A stretch of 64,000 nt of DNA from Hermetia illucens (Eukaryota > Arthropoda > Insecta > Diptera > Stratiomyidae): assembly GCF_905115235.1 (NCBI RefSeq), contig NC_051851.1:158734692-158798691 (forward strand). Reading direction: 5' to 3'. Position 1 is the stretch's first letter. Each line of letters starts with the position of its first letter. The notes beneath the pieces were generated by a model, which was not told the DNA's origin, made no database searches, and worked only from the letters and a program-made list of their open reading frames with translations. Positions 42,371 through 54,800 of this stretch are shown piece by piece. Made by a program: the position numbers and the translations under genes.

Positions 42371-42819
42371 ATGATTTTTATAATATTTCGGGTTTTAATT
42401 CTAAATTTTGTACGCGGTATCTTCTGTCTGTTCTTTTCCGACTGAATTAGTTGCGACCAGGCCGACTTTTGCACTCCAAATGGTTGGAATTGACTTTATA
42501 ACCGCAGTAGAAGCATTCAGTGCTAAATATTAGTCATCTAAGTCTATTTAATCCAGAAAAAAATCAAATTTATCTTTCGAGGCATTTCAAGCTACTCGCC
42601 ATGTTGCTTCAAGTTGAATTCAACTTTCCCCGCAAAACATTCAACTCGCCTTCAATTCCACTCTCCAGCAAGAAGAAGACTCAAAACAAATTGTTCAAGT
42701 GACATTTCGTCCGTTTGAATTTTCGCTGTGGCCGGTTTCGCTGAACTTTCCTTCCGCAAATAGTGATCTCCTACTTCCTTAAGTGCTCTCTAAAACAAAT
42801 AGTTCATATAATACTCAAC
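42371..42819. other. CINP-GCP4 intergenic region
   Basis: About 450 bases between the CINP polyadenylation signal and the GCP4 start codon. It must hold the GCP4 promoter and 5' UTR. No clear core element is visible. Confidence 0.5.
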
Positions 42820-45800
42820 ATGATCCATGACATCCTCTTATCACTCTCAAACCCGCATTCAGCTCGAATACCAATAGAAGATTTGATGGTTGGTATCCGC
42901 CTCCCTCACCTTATGAAAATGTTTTCATCTGGAAAACTTCCTTCTAATTAGGTTTCCGATGCAATTTCAATGTTTCTGCACCCATGCGAGAAGAAAATAC
43001 TAGAAGAGATTTTGAAAATCATCCGAGAACATCGGGAAATTGCAACATTCACTCGAAATTATGGACTGAACACAAAGGCGGGAAGTTTGGATTTAGAAGG
43101 TGAGGAGGGGACTGGAGGAAATAGTCTGGATTTTTCCTGACTTTATCACTGAACTATCTTTCAGACCCCCTACAGAGAGGATTATATCTACAAGCACTCG
43201 CATCTGGAATCGATAACGTCCTAGACAAATACCTCGAAAGCATTGCTAAACTGGAGAAGGACTATCTGCAGAATCCTTCCCATTCGTTGTTGTTCATTTA
43301 TCACAAAGTTGACACGTTCCAGCCGTTGTTTTCGTTCCTTCTGAAAGTTGTTCGTGATTTGAAGATGCAGCGGTTGCACGGTTGCGCTATTTTGCAATAT
43401 TTACATCAGCATATGATGCACGGAGATGATCAGATCAATAAGGCAGTGAAAATGTAAGCAGATATTGTACTTTCCAATTATTGTTGGGCTCCAATTGACC
43501 GGCAACGTACATCTAATCACGTTGACCGCATCCCAAGCAACAATAGACTAAGGAGTTGTAGTCTGGATGGGCGAAAAAATGAGATAAGATCAATGCATTT
43601 ACGCACACAGTGTTGGACTTCCGGTTTGGTACGTCGCCGGACCCACTACCAACTAAACATCTCCCCATCGTCGGAGAGCTAGCCTGGAACCGTTTGTCAC
43701 ATTACTTCGGGCTAGTCCCCGAACTCTTCCGCCTTGCGGAGGGTTCAAATCAGGGAATTCCTTTCACCAACGGGAGGGGAGAGGAGGAAGGAAACTGTCA
43801 GTTCAAAGAACCCCCTGCCATCCGCCGCCTCCACCGGTCGAGCTCTATCTTCTTAGCAACGAGAAAGACCCGAACGTAATGGGCCACATAGCTTCACCTG
43901 TCAGCACTCCTCAGCATCTCTTCGACAATGCTGTCTAGAGAGAGATTCTCTGTGTTTAAATAGAGCTGCGGACGAACCCCATCCCACCTTCCAGAAGAAA
44001 AAAAAAGTGTGATGGGCGTCGTCCACAACTCAATTGCAAAACACACAATCCGGGGATCGCGCCTTTCCAATCTTGTGCAGCTAAGACTGAAAACCTCCAT
44101 GCCCACTTAAGAACTGGGTAAGGAAATAGGCAGTCTCACTATGTTTCCGATTCAGCCACGCACCTAAGTTGCCGATGAGCCGCACAGTCCATCTGCCTCT
44201 AGTTTAATTTTGCCAAGAAAGCTGCCACTCGTCTAGAGTGCGTTGCCGTTCTTCACAAGCAACCACCTCCTTTGGCTCATCTCCCTTGCGCTTGTATATG
44301 GCTTGACGCTCCTTAGCAAGACGGGCAACGGGGATCACTTCCGCGGTCGCCTTCACGGCCGGTTCAGAGACAGTGCGGTACGCAGACACCACCCCGTCTC
44401 TGTACTTGCGCGAGACGTTTACGATACACTTCCTTGTTAAGAGGGTCAGCCGATACTTCTGCGCCCTAGTTGAACTCATTAGGCGACGTCGCCTGCTAGA
44501 CGTACGACCCCCAATGTTTGCCATTCACCTACTTAACGCCGAAACTCCAGCTGCAGCCTTGTTCGCTGCTGCTTTGATTTGCTCAAAAAAGGTCATCTTT
44601 GAGTCAAGAGTCAGCCCGAGGTACTTTACCTCTTGTTTTGACTCGATTATCGACTCGCCGAACGATATGGGACGCAGGGCCAGAATTATCTTTTTAGTCC
44701 GGATGACTACTTCGGTTTTTTTCCAGCGTAAGGGTGAAACCATGAGTAGTCATCTATCCGCTTGCCCGTCGCATCAATATGCTGAGTCTGCTTTGCGCCT
44801 GTTCGATAGTGCATCCAGCAACAAGCGCCGCGACATCATCTGCATAGCCGACCAGGCGCGACTCTTCTGTTATGTCGAGTTTAAGTAGACTATCATAGGT
44901 AGCGCTCCAGAGGTTCGGCCCTAGGATGGATCCCTGTGCTACGTCCGGCGTAATCTCCATCCTCCTCTGACCCTCTAGTGTTTCATAGAGCAGGAAACAG
45001 TTCATCAGATAGTCCCCCAATATCCGTAAGAGATAGTTCGGCCCGTAGAAAATATTGTCTAGTGTGCCTACAATGTCTTTCCATCTTACGGAATTAAAGG
45101 CATTCTGATGTCAAGCGGTACGAGCAGCACCACCCGTCGAGTTCGGCGGCTGTGTGGAATACCACCGGGTCCCGGCGCTTTTTTTTTTCATAGAAAGGAC
45201 TGCTTGTTCCAACTCTTTTATAGAGAAAAGTGGACAGTCCTCTGCGCTCTCCGCGCCGACGTCATCATCCCATACGGGGTGCGCAGGGAATAATGCCCTT
45301 ACAATGCGGTCCATCTGCTCGGCCTTAAATGAACAGGGTTTCCGCCCCGATTTTTCGGGTTACCAGTTTGTAACCGAGTCCCCACGGGTCCCCATTGACC
45401 TCGTCCACGAGATCCTGCCAGCTTTGCGCTGCATTTGGCTGATTCCGTCGTTATCAGGTTCATAACTGAATTTATGGCAGTGTCAGTTGCAGCGCTACCG
45501 CCCCCAGGAGAACCCTCCAGCGTGGCCCCATTTGTTTCAAGAGCTTCGACGTACCTCCCGGTGTTTACTTTCGCGACGTTCCATGAACAGAAAGAGCGCC
45601 GGGGTGGCGCACACCGAGAGGTTGTGTCCACCACTTCGAAGGCAATGAATTGATGGTCGCTTGCCGAGAAGTCTTCCAGAACTCGCCACCTGTCCACCAG
45701 TGATTCCGACGCGAAGTTTCAGTCTGGAATGCTTCCCTCGCAGCCCGGGCGCCGGAACGTTGGGGTGGATTTCATGTTCAGAACTACCAGTCCTGTTCTC

Positions 45801-48800
45801 ACCGCCGTTTCCAGAATTCGTTTCCCTCTGGAGTCTGTGTGAGACATGCCCCATTCAAATGTCCTAGCATTGAAGTCACCCCAGACCAGGTTCCGCTCAT
45901 CGCCTAAGATAGCGTCTTCCAAAGCATCAAACCAGCGTCGAAAGTCCGGCATTGTCTCATTCGGCGTAAGATAGACACTAAAACACGAATCCAGACAAAG
46001 CCGTCCCCTCGGCCTTGGGTAAGAACCCTCCTTAGGAAGGTACCGTGTCGAACCCAGATGGCAGCGGTGCTTGATATGTCAGGGTGCCATGAAACTGGGT
46101 CCTTGTTTTGGTACTGCTCACTGATGAATACTAAATCAGCTTTGGTCTCCTCAGCGAGCTGCACTAGCAACTCGTCAGTGGTTGCACTCCAGTGCATATT
46201 GATTTGTCCATAACAAGAACAAAGATTAGTGGTGAGAGGGCGCTTCCTTGATGAACACCAACAGAGACACGGAGCGATTTTAATACCCCTGCCACACTTC
46301 AAACTTTATTAGACGATGGCACGAGGTCCCAGCTTCTGGGCCACTGCCACCTCCAACCTATATTCGGAGAACTTCAGGTTCTCCACAACCTTCCTTCGTT
46401 CCTTTTCGGAAGGCACGCGTACTCCAAAATTACCTTCGAGAGAACCTCGCCTCAATTTTTCCACCCTCAACAGACGAGCAGAGATGCGCTGACAGGTGGA
46501 ACTATTCCGAATATCAGCAATGATTGTGGAGAATGAACAAATTCTTCAGTTGAAATCTGCTCGAAATATTCTCGCCATCTATCTGTCGCGGGAAAGTACC
46601 GTTCTTGTCATTAACGCAACAGAAGTGTTCGATATCCTATGTGGTTTGTTCCGGGTCTCTCTCGTCATCCCGGGTGTCCAATTTATCGTAAAGATTTTAG
46701 TAATGGATCGCTCGGGTGACAGCGATCGCTTTCTTTACTTCTGGGTTGGCTGTTTTATAAATTTCCCAATTGGCGAGTGTGTTATCATCCAAACATCGTC
46801 ATTCCAAAACCAACTATCTCGGTTGCTGTACCGCTTACCTGGCTTGGTGACCCGAGGGTCGCAGTGGCCGCTTTGTGGATCGTGTCTTTAATTTGGTTCC
46901 ACGATTCTTTCACATTTGTATTGTTGGTAATCGCGTAAGTGAGATCATTTCTTCCTTTTTCATCACAAAATCGCCACCACTTAATATGCGGAGGGCCAGT
47001 GCGTTCCTCACGCTGTTTTACCGGTGGCTTGATTCGCAAGACAGTAATCAACAGCCGATGTTGAGGTGCGACAATCTCATAAAAAACGACTTTGCAGTCA
47101 ATGGTGCTGATAAAATGTCGACGTATTATGAGAATATAATCGATTTGTGTTTCATTGTTTCCACTATAAAATGTTGGAAGATGAGTCACTCGTTTGATAA
47201 ATCATACTTTCACAAGAACAAGGTCACAAGTGTCCGCAAAATCGACTATACGCTTGCCATCTTCATTGCGCGCTTCAATTTCTTTTACCTCATTGCCATC
47301 TTTTGCCGTCTGCCTTTTTACATGACCTTTAAGGTCACCTGCAATGACGACATCTATCTCGGTATCAGATGGATCTGTCTGTGGTGCGTATGCGGTGAAA
47401 AAGTGAATAGTGTGATCAGCTGATATAATGGCTCAACTGCCGCTCAATGCAATCATGGAATCCCTCAGAATGGCTTCAAAAAATGAATGTGTGGAATACC
47501 AAAATACAGGAGCTTGTAGCCATTTTGTTCCCGTTCAAGTTCTATGTCGCAACTTTTGACACCACCCCATTTCTTGTAGACCGCAAATATCAATGCGCCT
47601 TTCCAGAAGGGCTTTTGCGAGTTACTCCGCCATTCCAGCGGGGTAGTGTGCAGACACGTATTTATTTTGCTCACACTAATTTACTTACGTTCTAACGCCG
47701 CGCTGTCTTTGCTCCAAGAACCCTTGACAATTTTTCGACAGAACCGAGGCCCGTCCTGCCACATCGATTGGGGTGAACGCCCTAACATTTCTCCGAGGCT
47801 TAGGAATTCTTAACGCGATCATTTTGTATTTAACGACATTGAATGCATTTTCTGGCTTTCTATTCTGTCTGGCTCTCCGTCCGTCTGTTTGTCGCACGCA
47901 ATTTTTTGGAAACTATTCACACGAAATTGGATGGGAATGTTGAAACTGTGAAGTCGCTCGCATGCAGAGAATACACACAGTACATGCAAAAAGTGTAACA
48001 AGTAAAAATCTTCTTCACCAACCTCCTGAGGTATCAAATAAAAAGTATCTGTTAGAATTTTATGATGCCGGTCTAAGTTTAGGAGTCGATTAGGACGGGA
48101 ATGGCTGTCGACAGGTATGAACTTAAAGACAACTCAGTGTCCTTAATCTGTTGAATTGATGCTTTTCCTTCCACAATCAAGTCTTATATAGGCAACTTAG
48201 TTATTTTATAGGACAGTTCATTTTTTTCCATAGAAAAAGGATCAATTTTACATCAAATGATAATTTCACCTGCGTTCTGGCCATTTATTGTTCAATTCTC
48301 TTCTCCGAAATTTAAGACCTTCCATTTCTACTTGCTACACATGGTTTCATAGAAATGCTAGTTTTCTTTTCCCGCAAGCTTCTCGGAAAGTCGTGAGAGG
48401 AGATGAAGTTCATTGCCTGGAACCAATCGCGACGACCCCTACGTGCGGGGGGCTTATGTCAACATCATCATCAGCGATGCCACAACCGGTTTAGACTAGA
48501 CCTGACTCAAGAAATCTTAACATTCCGGTTTTACGAAAAGGTCCAAAGATTCGTTTATCCTCTTGTAGGGGCTAAAAACCCTTCGGAGGATTCTCCCCTC
48601 GAATGCGACTAAGATTACACAGTTTTTCTTGCTAAGAATCCGAGGAATACATAAGAACTGATGAGTTCATTGTCTTGTAGAAGCTTCGATGGATAGGGTC
48701 CGATAAAAGCTATAATGGTGAAATCTGCGCATGGTTATTGGAAACCAACAGAGCGTATTTCATCTTACCTAAACAGTTCCGCTGAATAAATTTTAATAAT

Positions 48801-51800
48801 AAACCCCTCCAATTTAGGATTCAGTCTTCTGTTAACGTCGTATTTCTGAAACAACTGACACATTGGCTTCTATATGGCAAAGTCCTAGATACCTATGGAG
48901 AGTTTTTTGTCCAATGTTCCGAGTCGCGAAATTCTACGCTTGGAAGCACAAGTGCTGGAAGCGGACGACATACAGCTACGACTCTATCTGTAAGTAACAA
49001 AGTCCTCTATTTTAAAGAAAATCAGTCTAGATTCGTAACAGTTTCCAATTTTACAACATATTACATTACTAGGACGCTACCAGCACATACGCAGAAATCT
49101 GGCACTATGAAATCTGCTACGAATTCCTCCCACACTATCTTCCACCCAGTTGGGCTGAAAAAGTCCTTTTCATCGGTCAAACTGTTCTCATGTTCAAAGT
49201 AGACGCCAGCAAGAAAAGAAAAGATGCGCACAGCTGGCATGACTCGGAGAAACACAATTTCGGCGAGTCTCTATACAACGAGAAGGAGCATGTATTCTTC
49301 AAAATGATCCAGGAACTCCAGTATGATCCACGATTGAATGTCGCCCACTATGAACGGGTAATCGACGAAATCAAACGATATGTCACGGAACGGCTATCAC
49401 AAATCGCAGTCGATCAAGCGGATTTGATGAAGCAATTGAAATTGATCAAGGACTTTTTCCTGTTGGGTCGTGGAGAATTATTTCTGGAGTTTATCAAGCG
49501 AACTCATTCGATTAATCGATCACCCGTTACAGATGCAACGGTGAGGGATCTGGTGAAGGCTTTTGATGTAAGTTACCCCATCTGGAACCAGTTTAAGCTA
49601 TTTAAACACTCTCTGGACCTCTGAAATTTTCCACAGTCCGCCGCACACAGTGTTAATGTCACAGAAGACCTCGAACAATTTTCATTTACGATTCCAAAGG
49701 AACGCATAGATAACGATGATCTTTGCAATTTCGGGTATTTGCAATACATCACGCTACAGTACAAAATCAACTGGCCCCTGCATCTCCTATTCTCGCCGAA
49801 GGTGATCGAGCGCTACAATGAACTGTTTCGATTTCTGATGCTGATCAAGAGGACCCAGTACGATTTGCATATGATTTGGTGCTTTCATAGAGAGAACCGT
49901 GTGCACATGACCAATGTAAAACTGCTGCAGTTACGAAACCAGTTGATGTTCCTAGTCGATAATCTCCAATATTATATTTTAATAGATGTCTTGGAGAGTA
50001 AGTGATGCAGATAGAAGTTAAGGTTTTAGGTTCTGAAATGTATGACTTGCAACAATTTCCAGGCCAGTACAGCATTCTCATGAACACAGTCCTCGATTCA
50101 ACAGATTTCGAGCACATCCAGCGTGCGCATTGTATTTTTCAAGCAAATGTTTTGAGTTTATGCTTTCTATTAACTGATGTAAGTATTAATTACTCTGTAT
50201 CAGCTCCTTTAATTTTCCTCTTTAACCCAATCCTTTTCAACACTCCCATACAGGAAGAACCGTCCAAAACAAACGTTATGAATTCTATTGAGAACCCCGT
50301 CTTGACAATTCTCAACAAAATCTTCCATTTATGCGATGAATTTTGTAATTTTGCCAAAACTGCTCACAGCACTTTAACGGAGCAAGAAAATACGGATTAT
50401 AATTTGTTGGAAAAAGAGTGAGTATCTGAGGTTTTGTGAAAGGCAAATGAGGACCAATGATTTTGGAATCTATTTCAGATTTGAAATTCTGATCGACAAA
50501 CTGTTGAATTTATTAATTGGGTTGAAAGCAGGTAAGTGTGTTTTTTTCTAATTTTGACGTGGCTAAATTGTAAGTTCATTCGATAAGCAATATTTTGTGA
50601 AAAAATAGTCAGAAATTCCCTTTAATTTGATCATATATGCTGAAGGGTTATTAATAAAAAGGTCCCGATGAGGGGAAGTAGTAGCTCTGCAGAAACTGCA
50701 GAAGATTGAAAAAGCAGTACGTATTCGCATGCTACGGAAGCTTGCCACAACATCTCGTGAATTTACATTCACCGAATGTTGTACCATTCAAAATCGTGGT
50801 GGAGTGCTCCCTGCATTTCTTTAGCCGCCCATCTTTGTGGATTAGAAGCCTACCATTAGCATCGAAAAGCCTACGACCACCAGCAAGCTATTTCGTAATG
50901 GGGTATTCGCAAGAAGACTGCACACAGCGCTTTGCTTGAATTTGCATGGTAGAAGAAAATCATTGCGCATTTTCGACTTTCTTCGATCACTTGCGATCTC
51001 CACCTCCACGTGGTGACCGCTGGGAGCTCTTTCTTAACGAAAAGCTGCAGACGGAGAAGGATGAAGGCGAGTCTCCCGCGCCTAAAAACGGGACAAATTG
51101 TACCAACTGGTCCTCCAGGTTGGCGGTTGGGTAGGGCTGACAACCCTACACGGAAAACAACTTGTTACGAAGCCACAACAGGAGCCTCGGACAGGACGGA
51201 TTTTAAAACGACAACGGAATAACGATTTTCGCATTTTCTCATGGAACGTGCGCTCCCTGTACAGAGATGAAGCTGATGAGCAGCTAGCCGATACCCTGTC
51301 CCAATATAGGGCTGATATAACAGCGTTGCAAGAGATGCGATGGACAGGGACCGGTTTCCTGGAGAAGAGCCACTACACCATATATTATAGCGGTCATCCA
51401 GTAAACCATGTGCTCGGAGTAGGTTTCTTAGTCAGCCAAAAAATGAAACCTGCTGTTATCGGCTTTGAAAACATAAGCGAACGGCTATGCACTCTGCGCT
51501 TGCGAGGCAAGTTTAGAAATATAAGCCTCATAAACGTTCACGCCCCTACAGAGGAGACTGCAGAGTCGGAGAAGGATACCTTCTACGAGGCAGTAGAACG
51601 AACCCTCGAAGCCTGTCCCAGATATGATATCAAAATCATACTTGGGGATTTTAACAGCCAAGTAGGGAAGGAGCCAGTATTCAGGCGATACGTTGGCTCC
51701 CATAGCTTACACGAAAAAACAAATGATAACGGATTGCGGACTATTCAATTAGCAGGGTCACACGAAATGGTTGTTGGAAGTACCTGGTTTGCGCGGAAAG

Positions 51801-54800
51801 CGGTCCACAAACATACGTGAGCCTCTCCAGACGGGACCACTTTCAACCAAATTGACCATGTGTTGATCGAACGCCGCCACCTCTCAGCCTTGATGAATGT
51901 CAGAACATATAGGGGGGCCAATATAGAGTCGGATCACTATCTCGTTGGCATGGTGCTCCGAGCTCGAATAACAATACCACCTAGAATCCCCTCTGACAAT
52001 CAGGTGAGAGTGAACACTGAAGCCATCCACAACACAACCCTCCGCGACACCTATAAGAGGGAAATGGATGCCGCTATAATCGCAGTCAACAGAGGACCTG
52101 GAGATGAAGCATCAACAAATGATCTTCACAATCACCTGAAGAACGTTATCATGGATACGGCCACAAACATACTTGGCCCCAGTCGCAAAAGGAGTCGGAA
52201 CGGCTGGTTTGACGATGAATGTAAGCTAGCAACGGAACGGAAGAATACCGCATAGCGAGTAATGTTGCATTCTCAAAGAACGCGGGCACGCGCAGAGACT
52301 TATAACGGACTCCATCGAGCGGAGAAGCGACTTCACAGACGGAAAAAGGAAGCCTGGGAGAACCAGCAAGTCTGTGAACTAGAAAAGTACAGGGAGCAAC
52401 CGCACCAGGCGCGGAAGTTTTACCAACAAGTCAGCAGGATGAAGCCTTATACACCTCGATGCTCATCCTGTCGAGACAAAGAGGGAAATCTGATTTCCGA
52501 CAAAATGGGCATATTAGAGCGATGGGTTGAGTACTTTGATGAGCTACTGAACAACCAGAACATCGGCGAGTTGGAGGTCCCGCCAACTGAAGACGACGGA
52601 CAAATACTGCCACCACCAAGTATAGGAGAAACAGTCCCTGCAATTCATCGGCTAAAAAATCATAAGTTGCCAGGAGCCGATGGAATTACAGCCGAATTGG
52701 TTAAATATGGAGGCGACCAGTTACATCAAGTGGTTCATCAACTTGTGCTCAAGGTATGGGACAGCGAATCAATGCCTGACGATTGGCAACGAGGCATTAT
52801 CTGTCTCATACATAAAAAGGGAGATATCACACAGTGCAGCAATTATAGAGGTATCACGTTGCTGAGTACCATCTATAAGATATTATCCACCATTTTGCCG
52901 GGCCGGATAGCCCCATACGCCCAGAACATCATTGGCCCATACCAAAGAGGCTTCACTCCAGGCAAATCAGCAACAGATCAGATTTTCTCTCTGCGGCAAG
53001 CGATGGAAAAACTGTTGGAATATGGACAATAATTGCACCATCTATTCATCGACTTTAAAGCCGCTTATGATATCATAGCCAGGGTGAAACTGTACACGGT
53101 CATGAGAGAATTCGGTATCCCGACGAAATTAATAAGACTGACTAGGCTGACCCTGACCAATGTGCGAGGCCAGATAAAAGCAGCAGGATCACTCTCAAGA
53201 CCATTCGACATCAACAACGGTCTACGACAAGGGGATGCGCTATCATGCGTCCTCTTTAACCTGGCCCTCGAGAAAGTGATCCGTGATGCTGAGGTAAATG
53301 CAAGAGCTACGATCCTCTTCAAGTCCACCCAACTACTGGCCTATGCTGACGATATCGACATCATGGGAAGAACCACCCGAGACGTACAAACTGCCTTCAT
53401 CCAGATCGAGCAGGCGGCGCGAGATCTTGGGCTGCACATCAATAAAGGCAAGACAAAATATATGGTGGCAACGTCAGCACCGAAGACAAATCAACCAACA
53501 AAATCAAACCGCACTGGTCAAACAGGAAGGGTAAGGATAGGAGAATACAACTTTGAGGCCGTTGACAATTTCTCCTATCTAGGGTCGAAAATCACAACCG
53601 ATAACAACTACGATGATGAAATCCGCGCACGGTTGTTGTCAGCCAACAAAGCCTATTTCAGCTTACAAAGACTGTTCCGCTCGAAACGTCTCACCATAGG
53701 GTCAAAGCTCTTACTGTACAAGACTATGATCTTGCCAGTCCTCATATATTCCTCGGAAACTTGGGTTCTTAGCAAGAAAAATTGCGAACTCTTGGCCGCG
53801 TTCGAGAGAAGAATCCTCCGAAGAATTTTTGGCCCCCTACATGAGGATGGACGATTCCGTAGCCTACACAGTAACGAAATCTATGAGCGATATCATGACC
53901 GTCCGGTTGTGGTATGGATGAGGATGATCCCACCCGGAAAGTCTATAGGGGCAATATCTATGGTAGAAAAAGAAGACGAGGCAGACCCTGCCTAAGATGG
54001 AACGATGGCGTAGGTCAGGAAGCCAGACAGCTTTTAGGGATATCGAATTGGTGGACCTCGGCGCAAAACCGGGATATCTGGAGTTCCTTATTAAGGCAGA
54101 CCTAGACCGGATACCGGTTGTTGCGCCGTTGATGATGATGATGTTAGTGCTGCGTATGTGATGCAGTGCATGGGTGTGCGGTTGGTTGCGAGCACATGAC
54201 AACGAATACTTGGCAACAGGTGTCATAACAATTCAAGCAAGCAACACACCGAAACAACAATACATGAACCACAAAGGCCACTGGCCAGTTAATTACCTCA
54301 TATTAAATATGCAACGACTTTCCGTGTCTCCTAGAAGTTTAGTCTGCTTCTTATGTGTGTAGTCTTCTCGGATATACGGTAGCGAAAGCCTATTTACAGC
54401 ATTGCCTGTTTCCCCTCTCCAATGCTATAGTGAAATTCCTCTTGTCACAGTTTGGGCTACACTGTAAATCTCGTATTTTTTAACGGTATCGAAGCTCCAA
54501 GCGTGTCGGACTCACATTCGCTTGTAGCGCAGATCATGTATGGTCCTTCAGTGCGCAGCCAACAAGGTATTGCAAGAGGGATCACGATGTCACCTTTAGC
54601 AAGCCTTTTCTTAACTGTGTATGGCTGCTTATAAAAAACATAATCTTCGTTGATACCTAGAACCGCAAAATTGTGATATTGTTCGCGTAAAACAACATCC
54701 TGTTAAAAACCACCTCCCAGGTTATGTGAGCGGGCTTTGTGGCGTTAGTCAACATTACTCTTATCGTCTAATTTCGTTTTGGCACAGAATGTTCAGCATG

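Noticed and set aside
42949-42951. In-frame TAG early in GCP4, as a nonsense mutation
   Set aside because: It is the AG acceptor of a 63-base intron; splicing restores the frame and the alignment with GCP4 proteins, and all later exons are intact.
50871-51143. ORFs around the left border of RTE copy F as host genes
   Set aside because: The sequence recurs in copy E at 35.4 kb as the RTE leader, so it is element sequence.
54131-54143. GATGATGATGATG as an independent microsatellite
   Set aside because: It always sits at the 3' end of RTE copies (also at 18.4, 26.5, 33.7, 48.5 and 62.0 kb) and is their normal tail.
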